Positions 12,470 to 25,586 of a stretch of 64,000 nt of DNA are shown here, piece by piece. How positions within the stretch are numbered: the stretch's first letter is position 1; each line of letters begins with the position of its first letter. The stretch covers positions 9,607 to 73,606 of the forward strand of contig MNCI01001062.1 in the NCBI GenBank assembly GCA_015680685.1, read 5' to 3'. Made by a program: the position numbers and the translations under genes. This DNA is from Gnetum montanum (taxonomy: Eukaryota; Streptophyta; Gnetopsida; Gnetales; Gnetaceae). The notes beneath the pieces are model-generated. The model had not been told where the DNA came from, searched no databases, and saw nothing but the letters and a program-made list of their open reading frames with translations.

Positions 12470-14618
12470 ATTGTGTGCTGAATGGTTTTTGGGGCCTTTT
12501 CCTTTGGTTGTTTTTTCCCAATGTAACATGCCATCATTTTTTAAGATGATCTTCACAGATGTTTCAAATATAAGCAGTCAAAGAAAATTGTACGTGTATG
12601 ACTTGAATAGGGAATATAAACTCGATAGCAAGATTGCGTTAACAGCAGACCTTTGGGAGAAAAGAACTAGAAATTTTATGATTATCAGGGTTCTAATGTT
12701 TTCAGTGAAAGTGTGTATTAAGGGCATTGCAGCATTGAGGGGACACTACATTGGTTCAAAAGAACTCTTAAGGGCATGTTTGGTCACTTAAATTTACTGA
12801 CGTGTGTCTTAGTATATAAAGATGGTATTAGGAAAAGACTGAGGACACCAATCTGTACAGAGAGATGTTTAAATGGGGAAGAATTTAAATTTAGTGGGGT
12901 TAGAAAAAAAATGGTGTTAGTCAGGCAGGCAACTAAAAGGAAAAAAAGTATTGGGGGTGTTGAACCCCAAAATAAGTGTAATATAGGTACACTTGAAGTT
13001 ATTTAGTTCAGTTAGAATTTTATAACTCAGCATTGTCCAGCAAAATCAATGACTTGGAGTTTTCCAATTAGCAGTTATATTGCATTATTTTAAAGGGACA
13101 AAAATAAAAAGAGAGGCCATCACTTAAGGTTTACTATGCATAATGTCAAGTGGGAGGTTTACTATGCATAATGTCAAGTGGGATCATAAGAGGGTAGTAG
13201 ATAAGTGAAAGCTTAAGCTCTTAAAGGTTTGAACTCTGGTTTTGTTTTATTATACTTAAGAAACAAGCACTTAAATAAAGAAATGATAAAAATTGATTTA
13301 AATAATTATAGTTAAATAGTCTTGAGCATTATTTTTGTCAAGCTTATGGGTACTGTATTAACTTCTATGCATAGAAGATAGGTTGAATAAATATGTGTAA
13401 ATTCCCAAATTATTTGTATCACCTCAAAATATCTTATTGATAGAGTAGAAGGTTCATATTAGAAATACATTTATTTTCTCTTCGTGTTTCTCTAAGGCCC
13501 ATGATTCAATGAATTAATGTAAGTAATGAAAGTATTTTGGATAATTTAGGTATTTCAAGTGGCCTTTTGTTAGAAGCATAATTTTCAATTTGAATTTGGT
13601 ATATCTTAGAAATAATCCATGAATAAATATAAAATTTCACCCATTATTCATACTTAAATACTATTTATATATAATAGATATTTAAAACATATGATAATAA
13701 AACTTAACAAATTTATATAATAATTTGTGATTGTTTTCACATGTAACGAAAGCTTAAAACAGGGATTTGCTTAAAGAAGGGAAAAAATGCAAGTCTAAAG
13801 ATGCAAGTTGACAAATTTAAATTTCACATGCACAATGCACTTGCCTTGTCATCCTTCCTCTAGATAATTGTTTGTTGTGGCCTATAACATAAAACATAAT
13901 AACCTTGTCATCCTTTCTCTAGATAATTGTTTTGTTGTGGGCTATGATATAAAACATAAAAAATGGAAAATATGAAACTTTTACCCTAAGTTAGCATTAC
14001 GATTTGGGAGGAAGATTGTGGATTAAAATGTAGAATAATGGTTTTGAACTTGGCAATATTTAGCATTATTTGGTGGATTCTAAAACTAATGATATTCACA
14101 TTGATTTGTTGAAAATTCACCAAATACTATAGTTAATCTTTATTCAACAATGCAATTCTACAATGAATATTCGCTGAATTTTAAAATATTGGTTAGAAGT
14201 TATCCAACAACTTTATAAAGAAGTATACATCTAGTTTATAAATTGGTAAGAAAACATGATTTAATAGTTTTTTTTTACCGTAAAACAAGGATATCTTCTC
14301 TCCTTTGTTTGGGCTTTTTATTAACAAAGTTGAGGAGTGGATACATAATGTTACAACTTAATTTGCAACTACAATTTGAAATTCATCTACTTGATGATGA
14401 TGTCTTAATATCAAAATCAATGGAAGGGTTATAATGAATGCTTAGTGCTAATGATGACTTGTACCAAAATCTAGTAACCAACGACAATGTATCTTGATTA
14501 ATGGTATAATTGTAAATGAGCAAGTGGATAGAGCCTTCTCTTATAAATATATTTTTCTAGAATGCTCTTGCAATTACAAATAGGATAAATGCACCACTCA
14601 AAAAATTGTATTTGTGAG
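12470..14618. other. AT-rich intergenic spacer
   Basis: Nothing here resembles a gene. It contains a 28 bp tandem duplication (13128-13183) and a roughly 65-70 bp duplication (about 13843-13965, beginning CCTTGTCATCCTT). Open frames such as those at 12393-12791 and 12776-13006 have no family features. Confidence 0.5.
13128..13183 (+). repeat. 28 bp perfect tandem duplication
   Basis: The unit begins GGTTTACTATGCATAATG, with copies at 13128-13155 and 13156-13183. A second, imperfect duplication of a longer unit follows at about 13843-13965. Confidence 0.9.
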
Positions 14619-15515
14619 TGATGAGTGACAAGGTACCCCTATGCCCAACCATATGAATCACAAGCATTCATGTGCAATCCGATCAAATTCTGTAGACTAT
14701 AGTTACTAAGTACACTAGAGCTAAACAGTGTGTATGTGTTGTTTGTTCGTTGTCTTCCCAGTCCCACTTGTGGAATGCAATTGTATGATTAAGTGTGATT
14801 GAGGTGTAAGATTTTTATTATTTGTGTTTTTATGAAATTACTCACCTAGAACAAGAATAAAAGTAGGAGTGATTAAAAGTAAAAGCCATTAATTGCTAAG
14901 GAAACTAAAGTCTAATATAGCCTAACATAAGTAATCGTTCCCACTTTCTAAACACATCATGAACTTCGTGCAAACATTGTTGGGTTGGCAAACGCTAATT
15001 GTTTCTAAGCTACCAAATGTCACACGTATGCTTGAAGGGGTCACACTTGTGTAATTTAACGATTTACTTAATTAATCAAAATGAATTGCTGTGCTAGCAA
15101 CATGAAGGTAAAGTGCATAAAATAAGATAACATAAAATAAAATATAAATGCATGAGAAAGGAAATCTCAAGTGTTGTAAGGAATGGATCAAAGAGCTTGT
15201 CTTTATTGCCAACACAATGGTGTGCTCAAGTACATCAATGCTTGAATAAAGGTCCATTCACACTTAGACCTCCTGCTGGGGGTACTTGGAAAATATTCTA
15301 ACTTACAAATAGACAAGCTGTAAGAGCTTTGCTACTGATTGCTAAAAACGTACTCCCAATTGTGCACCTAGGTGCGATATTTATAGACCTGGGAGTAACC
15401 CTGCGATATCAAATGTATGATATCGCATATTGGGCCGTGATATCGCATACCCGATATCGTGTACTTGATATTGTGGCCACCTTGATATCAGAGTGATGAA
15501 AAACATGATTTATCA
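14619..15515 (-). repeat. Element D 3' LTR
   Basis: 897 bp, paired with 51291-52158. By eye the first 200 bases differ at about 12 positions. A TATA box (TATAAATA on minus; 15378-15385) follows a cluster of GATATC words (about 15395-15490). The inner end abuts a GGGGGTA polypurine tract on the minus strand (complement of 15516-15522). Confidence 0.9.
15395..15490. repeat. GATATC word cluster in the U3 of element D
   Basis: Several copies of GATATC, often within CGATATCG/C or one-base variants, are packed into about 95 bases directly upstream (minus sense) of the TATA box. The partner LTR has the same cluster at about 52060-52135. Confidence 0.85.
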
Positions 15516-17515
15516 TACCCCCATGATTGAATGAAAACTCGTCCTCGAGTATAGAAGAAGAGGAACAAGTCCTTTACAAAATATAATAGGGGGTGTGGAC
15601 TTACTTAACTAACATGCAGATTGACATAGAGAAAATAGACAAATACAAAAGTGCCCAAGCATACAACATTACAATGGTGTACAACATTGGATGTTCATGA
15701 CAATAGGAAGGAACACCAATGGATCCAAAGGACATCCAACCCCTCTTGGCAACAGAAGAACGAGGGAGAGGTAGAAGAGACCAGCAGTCAGGAACAATCT
15801 CCCGCGAGTGATATGGTTGCATCCTCCTTGGTGATGATAGTCTTGCTTCCAGTCCATGCTTCCCACTGCAATCACAACAAAACCAAGGATTAGTATTTAT
15901 AGTGCAACATATAATGGCTAAGTACCTTGTCTCGTCGATGATTTTATCTAGCCAGGTTGTGATTAGATTGGTTGCTTGATGTTGTTAGTGGAAAGACTGA
16001 CAAATGGGTTAAATAAGAGAAGCGATCCATATAATTCAGAAAAAGCTTAACACAAGGAGTACTGGAAAAGGGGTATTCACAACAATAAAAAGGAGTTCAT
16101 TACAAATAGTTGTCAAGGTGTGTATAATTGGATGACATGGATGGGGTAAATAAAAAGAATTTGATTGTAACAATGTCTAAGGGTAAAGAACTTAACTTAA
16201 CCAAACCAAATGATATGCAAGTGGGTCCTCCCCAACGCAGGCATAGGCCTTTTATGCCCTTGCATAACTTCAAACCAAGGAGTCCATGGGCACCGTGGAT
16301 GATTAATGGTTATAGAAAGTTAAGTACAAAAACCCAAAAGTAACTGACTGAGAAACCCGACACATCAAACCAGAACATTGAATCAAAACATGAAACTGGT
16401 AGTGAGGTGAGGCATGAAGAGCATAGATGGATGATAGAGAGAGTGGAATGGAGTTCCTAATTATGGTCACATACAGTCCCTTATGGAGTTTGTGATTAAC
16501 TGACTTGGTAGGACCCTTCCTTAGCCTAGATCAAAACCAACCACTTTTAGTAATTTCGCATTGACATTCTAAGGCAAGTCTATCCCCTGAGACACAAGAA
16601 TGCTCCCACAAAACAACCACCATTCCAAATTGGAGTGAAGATAGGAAGTGAGAAAGGGCCTTAGTTAGAGGAGACAAGATAAGTCTCATAACCAGTGCTT
16701 GTAGCCCTTTTATTTGGTCTAAAGGATGTGCTTTGAATTCCCATGTTTTTTTTCTGAATGGGAACCACACCATGCAAAGACCCATGCATTTTTTGCATTT
16801 ATTTTGTCCAAGGGGTGTGCTTTGAATCCTCATCTCTTTTTTTTTAATGAAGACCACACCATGCAAGGACTTATTGAACTTCCTATTATGAAATGACGCG
16901 GAATGGTGAGAAGCTTATGAGAACACTCCTGCACGCAGGAAAATAGAAAAGCACAAAGAATACCACATCCCTTTGAAGCTACACCTTATCCAAACCTTTG
17001 ATTCCTTCCCGATTTTGGAAACTACACAAGTCACCAATTTATTAAGGTTGTATTAATGAAGAAGAGACTGCATGCTTCCAAAACAAAGAAAACCATAGAG
17101 TATGTGGATGGGTGGATGATGTGGACTCACTACCTGTTACATGAAAAGAAACCATGCCCTAGTTGTCAATAATGACATTCAAAGTCAGAAACCAGACATT
17201 AACAATCAAATTACAAATAAAGCATACCACAATTGAGTAGTGCATTACCATTGTACCTGCCACCTTATTAGCAGAAAAAGTAGAGATACATCAAACATAA
17301 ACAAACATAACCATAAAATAAAGTAAAAGAGTAGACAATAGATACTAAATATATTTACATTAGTGTCAAAAAAAAACCTAAGAAAAGACCCATAACCTTA
17401 AAAATACAAATATGTAAAATAAAGATGTAGAACAAAGAAGATGAAAATAAAAGTTGTAAAACCAAAAATATGTAAAACAAAAAGGTTAAAAATTGAGGAG
17501 CCGCCTAAGGTGTTA
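15516..17515 (-). other. Element D 3' untranslated region
   Basis: This lies between the IN end and the 3' LTR. Parts match element E closely: 15516-15550 with 59707-59740, about 15866-15920 with 62807-62860, and 16205-16325 with 63595-63715. The 2.8 kb accessory reading frame that E carries between the first two blocks is missing in D. An imperfect tandem duplication of about 85 bases sits at roughly 16708-16870. No coding capacity remains. Confidence 0.6.
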
Positions 17516-18960
17516 CTATGGATGGCCATCTCCCCCACGACTAAGTTGAAAGGAAGAGATCCGAAAGATTGAGCGTGGTTGTCCATTTGACGAAGTGTTT
17601 GTTGCATTGGCTGGCTTGAGTTCATGGAAAGGTTTTATTTGTTGAATGTTGACTAGTTTTTTTTTGTCTAGGCTATCAAGTTTGTAGATGATCATGGCCC
17701 TTGATGGAAAAGTCTCATCCATGATGTAAGGTCCTTCCCACAATGTTTGAAATTTGGTTTGTTGGGGTACATGTGTAGGATTCCAATAGAGAACCTTGTC
17801 TCCTGGTTAAAACTTGACTTTTCTTATTTTTAGGTCATGTCGTTTCTTGTTGAATGCCTTAAGCATTTTGTTGGATGATAGGGCCATTAACCAATTTTCA
17901 TTTAGCAAGTTGAGACTCATTAATCGTTCTTTCTGTGCTAAACTTAGATCGAGGTCAAGATCATAGGCTATAGAATGTGTATGGAGCTCAGATTGGATGG
18001 GTAATGTTGGTAGTTTTCCATATACAAGCTCATAGGGAGAGTATCCTATGGGGAGTTTCCATGTGGAGTGATAGGCCCAAAGGGCATCATTTAATTTAGT
18101 GATCTAGTCCCTTTAGTATTTGCTAATGGTTAGAGTTAAGATTTTTGTAATCTCATAATTAGTAACTTTAGCTTGACCATTAGCTTGGGGGTGATATGGT
18201 GTTGTGATTTTATGTTCAACCCCCAAGCGTTATATCAGCTTCCAAAAAGTGGCACTTGTAAAATGAGTTCCATTATCAAAAATTAATGCACAAGGTACAC
18301 CAAACCTATTTATGATGTTTTTTTGTACAAACCTAGCAGTAGTGGTGGATGTAAAGTCAGTGATGGCTGCTGCTTTTGCCCACTTGGTATAATAGTCAAT
18401 TGCGACTATTATATATGCCTTTCTATTTGATAAAGGTGTGATGGGATCCATAAAGTTAATGTCCCAAATGTTGAATGGTTTGAGAGGTTGTATCCATTGT
18501 TGTGGTCCCTCCATTCAAGCTGTCATTCCACCATCCCTTTGGCAACGATCACAAGTGCGAACGAATTGATGTGCATCCTTGAAGATTGTTGGCCAATAAT
18601 ACCCCGCCATGAGGATTTTTATGGTTGTGCGTCTCCTAGCATAATGGCCCCCACAAGGACCTTCGTGAGCATCCTAAAGAACATGCAATTGATTTGTATC
18701 AGGGACACACCAACGTACCAAGTCATCAAGATAAACCTTGTAAAGGTTTTCATTAATCTCCATGAAATATTTGACCTAGTGAAAAAACTGTTGTTTCTTT
18801 CTAGTGTCCAACCCTTGCGGTAGTTCTTGCTTGAGTAGATAAGTAAGGATGATGTCATACCATTTTGGTTCATTGGGCATTTGTGCATTAATAGCATTTG
18901 CAAGGAGAGATTCATCAGGAAATTGATCTAGATAAAGGACTCTCTTTCTCCTTGTCATCC
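17516..18960 (-). pseudogene. Element D integrase
   Basis: Integrase inserts the cDNA copy into the host genome. Reading the minus strand gives an N-terminal part (18776-18958), a core with the first two catalytic aspartates (AIDYYTKWAKA and IFDNGTHF in 18230-18514), and further on ALWAYHSTWKLPIGYSPYELV followed by a C-terminal part to 17516. Order and wording match Athila integrases. Stops separate the parts, so it is non-functional. Confidence 0.85.
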
Positions 18961-18964
18961 CATC

Positions 18965-19385
18965 TTAGTCACAATAAGTGATTCACAACCACATTCTCCA
19001 CACCTTTACGATCTATCATTGTGAGATCGAATTCCTGCAAAATCACAAGGCACCAGATGATGTGGGGGCTCACCGTTGGTTTGTTCATTAGAAATTTGAT
19101 GGCACTATGATCTATGTACACAAACACTTTGTAGCTAAGCACATAGTGTCTGAACTTCTCTAGAGTGAACACCACTACCATCAACTTCTTTTCTGTGGTG
19201 GTGTAGTTCAGTTATGCACTTGTGATGCTCCAACTTGTGTAGTGAATGTAATATGGACGTTTTTGATCATCCATCTACGTAAGCACTGCCCCTAAAGCAT
19301 AATTTAATGCATCAATCATCACATGAAATGGTCTAGACCAATCTGGTGCTTGAAGAATGGGAGTTTTAACAAGCTTTTGCTTTAA
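18965..19385 (-). pseudogene. Element D RNase H
   Basis: The minus frame 18969-19184 reads VVVFTLEKFRHYVLSYKV, then YIDHSAIKFLMNK and DRKGVENVVVNHL. This is the typical Ty3/gypsy RNase H C-terminal half that removes the RNA strand during reverse transcription. The upstream half is present only in broken frames. Confidence 0.8.
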
Positions 19386-20110
19386 TTACTGAAATGCTGA
19401 TTCACATGCAAGGGTCCAAATGAACAATGCATTCTTTTTTGTCAATTCTACCAATGGCTTGGCAATTTTGAAAAAATTCTTAATGAACCATCGGTAGTAG
19501 CCAGTATGACCAAGGAATGACCGAACTTCTTTGACTATTTCAGGTTGGCAGGTTATTCCTTGGATGACCCTTATTTTTTCAAGGTTCACCTCAATTCCTG
19601 CTTTTAAGCTATGATGCCCCAAGATTGTGCCTTCCTGGATCATAAGATGGCTCTTTTGCCAATTGAGCTGGAGGTTTGTTTTGACACATCTTTTTAATAC
19701 CTGCTCAAGAAAATCTAGAGCTTTCTTGAACATAGCTTCGTAGGTAGAAAAATCATCCATAAAAACTTCTACTCCACTACCGGTCTGTTGTTGAAAAATG
19801 CTAAGAACTAATCTTTGAAATGTGGCTAGAGCATTACATAGACCAATGGCATTTGTCGGTAAGCAAAAGTTCCCCAAGGACTTGCGAAAGTTGTCTTTGC
19901 CTAGTCTTTTGGTGTAATTGGAATTTGGTTATAGCCACTATAACCATCAAGAAAGCTGTAATAACTATGCCCTGAAATGGTGTCTAACACTTGGTCAACG
20001 AAAGGTAACGGAAAATGATCCTTGAAATTTGCCATATTAAGCAGTTGGAAATCAATACATACCCATCATTTGCCTCCTTTCGTTGACACAATCATGAGTG
20101 AACTGACCCA
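19386..20110 (-). pseudogene. Element D reverse transcriptase
   Basis: The frame 19386-19877 contains GLCNALATFQR, the catalytic motif FMDDFS, LKRCVKTNLQLNWQKSH, LGHHSLKAGIEV and RSFLGHTGYYRWFIKNF. These are the fingers/palm and connection blocks of Athila RT. The N-terminal half upstream to about 20110 is recognisable but interrupted. The FMDD catalytic aspartates are still there although the reading frame is not. Confidence 0.85.
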
Positions 20111-20699
20111 CTCACTATTTACAATAGGTAGATGAATCCCACCTTGAGGAGTTGCTCAATATCCTCTTTGACAATTTGTTTTAACTTGGGATTCAAATGC
20201 CATTGTGGCTGTCATTTTGACCTGACGGCGGGGTTAGTATATATTTGGTGTTGGCATATTCTTGGATCTAATGACCAAGTGAAGGCTTCTAACCATTTTT
20301 CTATAACTTTTATCAATTTTCTCTTCTGTTTTGTATCAAGCTTGGCATTAATAATAACTGGTTTCCCATTTTTCAAAAATACGTACTCCATTCCAACTGG
20401 TAGCGTCTTTAATTCAAGGGGCTCTTATTTAAAACTGTTAGGAATTTCTAGCTCATCCTAATTGACATCATTATTTTCTCCTTCAGAGAGTTGGTGATGA
20501 ACTTTCTTGAGTTCATCCATACTTGCAACGTACTCGTACATTAGGTCCTCAGTCAGTTCCATGCATAATGTACTACTGCTACCATTAGCTGTTAGCCACT
20601 GAGTGCCTTCTTGTTTTGTGGTTGCTATGTATAGACATTTTTGGATATTAGCTTCTGGTGCACACTGCTTGCAGGTAGAGATAGATGTTTGCTTTACTG

Positions 20700-21110
20700 A
20701 CCATAACTTCTACATACAATGGCACCTTAAATCGTTGTATGTAATACAAGGAACTCTCTTCTTCTCAATATTTCCAAACTCATTTTCTTTTGATATCTCC
20801 AAGGAAAGATCTCTAATGCCCATTTTAGTATCTACAATACTTAGCCATGCCCTTCCCATAATAATTAGAAAGTCCCCCTTGCAGTTCTCCATTTTGATTA
20901 CTAGGAAATCAACTGGATATGATCACCTACAAACAGTGGCGATGATGCCTTCAACCAGTCTTAATGGAACAATGATGGACTGGTCTGCTAGTTTTAGCTA
21001 GATGTTGCTCTTCTTCAAAGGAGGAAGGTTCCACATGATGTACATCTCATGCAAGATCAGATTAACACTGGAACCAAAGTCAAGAAGAGTTTTGCAAGGC
21101 TCATTCCTTG
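20700..21110 (-). pseudogene. Element D aspartic protease region
   Basis: On the minus strand near 21085 the translation LLDFGSSVNLI corresponds to the DLGASVNL active site of Athila proteases. It is followed by LADQSIIVPLRLVEGII and, in 20710-20892, KMENCKGDFLIIMGRAWLS, where IMGRAWL matches the conserved ILGRPFL. Stops between the blocks make it inactive. Confidence 0.75.
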
Positions 21111-21899
21111 CAATTTGCAAGTAAACTAGGGGACTCCCAAGATTAGTTAATTTTCTAGGTAGGTTACTAGCTTGAATCTAATTGGATACAACATGTGTTA
21201 GCATTACAGTATGGATTTGAGAGGGATTTTGGTTTGAAGGGAACTCGAATAGATAGGAAATAGAGGAAGGTGGAGGAGTAGGGTTACCAACCACTGATGT
21301 GTCTGAGGGCTTTGGTGGACTACGAGGTCGGAAGAAAGGTCTTTTCTTTGTTCATGGTTCTGACCTACTAGATGGGTTAATTGATAGCAAATTAATTTCC
21401 CTCATAGCATTTCTTTATTTGTGGTTGTGCAGGTAATTCACTCTTCATGGAAGGAGCAGGCAGTAGTTGTGTAGGAGGTGGAGGAGTGGGTGCAGGAACA
21501 AGAGGTGCATGAGGGTAGTAGGTGGTATCCCTCCTTGGATAGGGTGATTAGTATGTTTTAAGAGGGTAGTGGTGAGATTGGTAAGCAGCAATATGACTAG
21601 AGTCCCTTGGAGATGAAGATTGCTGAACATAGTAACTGTAGGGCTATGGTTGTTGATAATGGTATTACTATCTTGGAGGTGGCAAGGCCCATGATTGTGG
21701 TTGCTACCACTATGAATACACTTCGTAAGGTTGTAGAGGAGTTCCACTTGGGTAGTACTGCTGTGGTTGATGGAATTATCGTGGATTACCTTGTGGATAA
21801 GGCAATCTTTTAGGCATTTACCTTTGTGCAAGTCATGGATGTAAGGCATACATCCTAGATTCCTGCAAGTGTGATACAACTAGATAACATCCCTTAGGA

Positions 21900-22704
21900 T
21901 ATTCATATTGGTAGACATCACACCCACCATCATCATCTGAATTACTATTCACAGCCATTGCTATTGCAACCATTTTACCTTTACCCTTAGATATGGTGTG
22001 TTCAGCTTTCTTACGTCTCTAACACTCTCACTCACCACTTTGCTCCTTGGACTCTTTAGTAATTTTTAAGAAAACTTGAAACTTATTGTCCATGGAGACC
22101 CATAATTATTCAACCTTGGCCATGATTTCTGATTGTAATTTTTGGAATGGCAAGGTTTTCTAATTCACCACCTCATCTCTGGTGAATTCATCCTCACTGT
22201 CATAAAATCTAACCTCTTTTTTCTGAATAGAAGGGTCTCTGTTGTATTCTTCTACACTTTCATGTTTTCTTAGCTCTCCCTCCTCCTTAGCTACCTACTC
22301 AATTAATTTTTAAATCCAACGAGCACTTAACTTTGTCAATCTCTCTTGGGCATAAACACCAAGGATTTTCCTAGTTTTAGACCACAACCCGTCTATGTTA
22401 TGGTGAAGTTGATCAAGTTGAGAGTATCCATGGCCAGGACACCTATGCAACAGAGAGTAGTATCGACCAATAGCAGCATCCAAGGGCTCATGATTTCCTT
22501 GTTTCCACCCTTGAATTTATTTCCTTAGATTGGATACTTGGGAGTACGTTTGATATTTGTCATTGAATAGTTCCAACATTGTACTCCACCACCTGATTGA
22601 TTCTAGTTCTAAGGATAGATACCAACTTTCTACTTCCTTTATAAGTGTCCTAGGAAATAATTTTAGCTTTGGCCAGTCATTTTCAATGTTCTGCTAGGCA
22701 CATG
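21900..22704 (-). pseudogene. Element D gag, 3' half (left of the C insertion)
   Basis: This is the continuation of the gag interrupted by element C. Minus translation near 22640-22560 gives PRTLIKEVESWYLSLE and IRWWSTMLELFNDKYQ, matching the retrotransposon gag core (WY..L..gsI..W..l...F...y). The frame breaks repeatedly, and about 21445-21880 is proline/histidine-rich out-of-frame sequence probably derived from the gag C-terminus. Confidence 0.7.
22700..22704 (+). repeat. Target-site duplication of element C (left)
   Basis: ACATG immediately left of the C LTR. The matching copy is at 50142-50146. Confidence 0.85.
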
Positions 22705-24464
22705 TGTGCTAACCGAAATCGTAGGTGTGAGGCTGGAAGGAAAAAACACATGTTGAAAGATTGCTGGAGAGACATAGCCAACCCTGCCTTCATGTGAGGG
22801 CAAGCTGGAAAAGAAAGAAACGAAGGCAGAGTGCCTTGGATGGTCTGCGTGCAAATCAACCAAGGACTTCCCCAAGCATAAGCTATGGCTTTTGCTTGGG
22901 TTATCGTAACTAGTGACGTACAAAATGTAAACAAAGCGTAACTGCGACAGCGTATACAAAAGCGTAAAATAGATAAAAATAGAGAAAACAATGTAATGGA
23001 AGGCAATAATGAACTGTATTGTATTGCTTAACAAGGATGTGCATTGGTCAAAGAGTAGTTGCATGTATGTGTGGATGGCAAGTTAAGCGCTAAGCCTCGG
23101 AGTGATGTGTTTACAGGTGCTTGGATGCTAGGAGTCAATTGCGCCCGAGCATCCAAAGTTGCTAGTCGATGCTCCCAAAGCCGTCCACCTCCAAAATTGC
23201 CAACCCCTGTGTATGTGGATGGATGGGGTATTTATAAGGTTTGGCTAGGCTCGGGTGTAGAATTCATGGATGAGATCAATAGCTGAGAGATGAGAGGGAA
23301 ACGGATCGTGTGACAGGGGTTTGATGGATAGCTGCTTGTGAATTGGACGTGCGTAGCCAGGCTACGTTCTTGATCGGATGCACTATATCTTACATCGTGT
23401 ATCAGCTTACGCAAGCTAGCTTACGCCCATAGAAGCAGATATAATTTGGAGTGTAAGAGCTTGACAAGCTCACAAATGGTGAAAATTTACAACAAAAATG
23501 ATAGTGTACAACAAGAGAAATTAACTCTGGTTCTCCTAGAACTTCTCGATCCATGGATTGACTGCTGCAGGGTGCTGATGTGAGTGGTTTTGTGGTTGTT
23601 TAAGGCATTTTTGTTTCACAAAAGCTTCCAGCGTGAGTTTATTTTGTCTTGGCATGTCCTCAGTGTGTGTTTAGCATGCTTTTGACTGGGCGTGATCAGT
23701 ACTCATGCTCGACTCACGCTGTCTGCATGAGCTGAACGTGACCTGAGCATGAGTAAGATAAAAATGATACATTTCATACCAATTTTTGATCTTTGAAGCT
23801 TGTTCTTTGAGCACAACAATTGCCTAACTGTGGTTGACCCTGAGAGTGAACTGCATGTTGAAAACCCAGCTTGGATGTGCCTTGATTTAAGCCACTTTTG
23901 GTAGCTCACGCTGGACTCACGCTACCAGCGTGAGCTGAGCATGACCCCAGCGTGAGTAGCAAAATCTGTGTGATTTTGGACCTGAAGTCTGGATTTCTAG
24001 AGGATGGGACTTGAAGTAGTCATCAATGGACCTTGAGGATGACTTGCACCTTCTAAGTTAGACCATTTTGACTCAATTTTAAGGCTCTTGGAGTTGCTCA
24101 TGTTGGACTCATGTTGCCAGCATGAGCTAAATGTGAGCTGAGCATGACTTGAGCGTGACCAAGAAAATTTGTGCAATCTGGCCCGAAATCTAAACTCTGG
24201 AATGCTGAAACTTGAAGTGGAAAATAGTGGCCCTATGAAGATGACTTGCACCCTCAGATTGGACCATCTTTAACTTGATCTTGAAGTCGTTGGAGTTGCT
24301 CACACTGAGGGCAAGCCCAGCTTGACAAGCCCAGCGTGAGCAAGCCTGCTTGACAAGCTCAGCGTGAGTTCCATGCCTTAGTCAAATTTTTGCCTCCCAA
24401 AAGCTCCAAAAGGCTCTGAATTGTTCTCATTTCAAAGTTCTAGGCTAAAATTAATGGTGTTTCA
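22705..24464 (-). repeat. Element C 3' LTR
   Basis: 1760 bp beginning TGTGCTAACC and ending GTGTTTCA, paired with 48416-50141. A minus-strand TATA box TATAAATA is at 23229-23236. U3 (23570-24370) carries blocks of CACGCT/AGCGTG words embedded in tandem units of roughly 195-200 bases, for example the units around 23905, 24095 and 24295. Confidence 0.9.
23570..24370. repeat. CACGCT/AGCGTG word array in the U3 of element C
   Basis: There are dozens of copies of CTCACGCT, its complement AGCGTGAG and C-to-T variants (CATGTT, GCATGAG). Some pair as perfect inverted arms, for example CTCACGCT-acc-AGCGTGAG near 23916-23934. The partner LTR has the same array at about 49310-50045. Confidence 0.88.
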
Positions 24465-25586
24465 TTGGTCCCTCTTTGTTGACATCTAGAGGAATCCACC
24501 TGAGAGGCATCGACAAAGAAGTACGAAAAACCACGACCAACCAAGTACCAAGCATTGTCCATTGGCCCTTAGCCAGATGTCATTGCACCGTGTTCAAAAG
24601 TACATGGGATTGGGGAAATGTAGTTAAAGATGCAAGGGGATTGGTTGTAACTGAGGGGAATCAGGAGTTGATTAAGGATTATAATTGCTGTTGGAATTGT
24701 GGGAGAGGAATGCTCNNNNNNNNNNNNNNNNNNNNNNNNNNNNNNNNNNNNNNNNNNNNNNNNNNNNNNNNNNNNNNNNNNNNNNNNNNNNNNNNNNNNN
24801 NNNNNNNNNNNNNNNNNNNNNNNNNNNNNNNNNNNNNNNNNNNNNNNNNNNNNNNNNNNNNNNNNNNNNNNNNNNNNNNNNNNNNNNNNNNNNNNNNNNN
24901 NNNNNNNNNNNNNNNNNNNNNNNNNNNNNNNNNNNNNNNNNNNNNNNNNNNNNNNNNNNNNNNNNNNNNNNNNNNNNNNNNNNNNNNNNNNNNNNNNNNN
25001 NNNNNNNNNNNNNNNNNNNNNNNNNNNNNNNNNNNNNNNNNNNNNNNNNNNNNNNNNNNNNNNNNNNNCCCTAATGAAGCTGATGCTGTTCACGATTCTA
25101 TCTACTTTGAAATTACACATTGTGGCTCCATCTCCTTGGTTGTATTCAAGTTTAAAGTGCTTAGTTAACCAAATCATTTGTTGGTTTTCTTGTCTTCTTG
25201 GAGTTGTGTTTGCAGGATGACATGCCTAAGGCATTCGCGCACAGATGTAATTCATCATGATGATAAGGTATTACATTCTTCTTGACGCACACAACTGGGT
25301 TAATCAATTCATTCATAAGTACATTCCCGACTCCTGATACATTCCCTATTCCCCATCATGTTCCCCTTATCCTATTCAATTACACCCCCTTGATACATTC
25401 TACTCATCCCAAAGCTCTTGATACACTGTTGCACACGGTGTTTCTCTAAACAGTTGCAACACAAAGCACAGTACACGGTACATGATACAAATGCAAGCGC
25501 ATGAGCACAAGTACAGCATTGAAAGCAAGCTCTTCCAAAAAAAANCATATCTTTTCAAGTATTGCTTGGTCGTCAATGATGTCACC
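24465..25586 (-). other. Element C 3' noncoding region with assembly gap
   Basis: This lies between the 3' LTR and the IN-side hairpin array. It begins (minus sense reading toward the LTR) with the polypurine tract next to 24465. A run of N fills 24715-25068, and apparent long open frames across it are artefacts. The rest is homologous in layout to element B 32310-33288 and is noncoding. Confidence 0.7.

Noticed and set aside
12393-13006. Two plus-strand frames downstream of PRP4 (132 and 76 codons)
   Set aside because: They lie in the probable 3' UTR and spacer, begin without good context, and show no domain or composition typical of coding sequence.
15601-16866. Several 60-110 codon frames on both strands in the element D 3' region
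   Set aside because: Matching blocks in element E are noncoding and the frames are not conserved between the two copies.
24476-25220. Open frames of 129-230 codons on both strands
   Set aside because: Most of their length is the run of N at 24715-25068, which translates as X without stops; the flanks are element C noncoding sequence.
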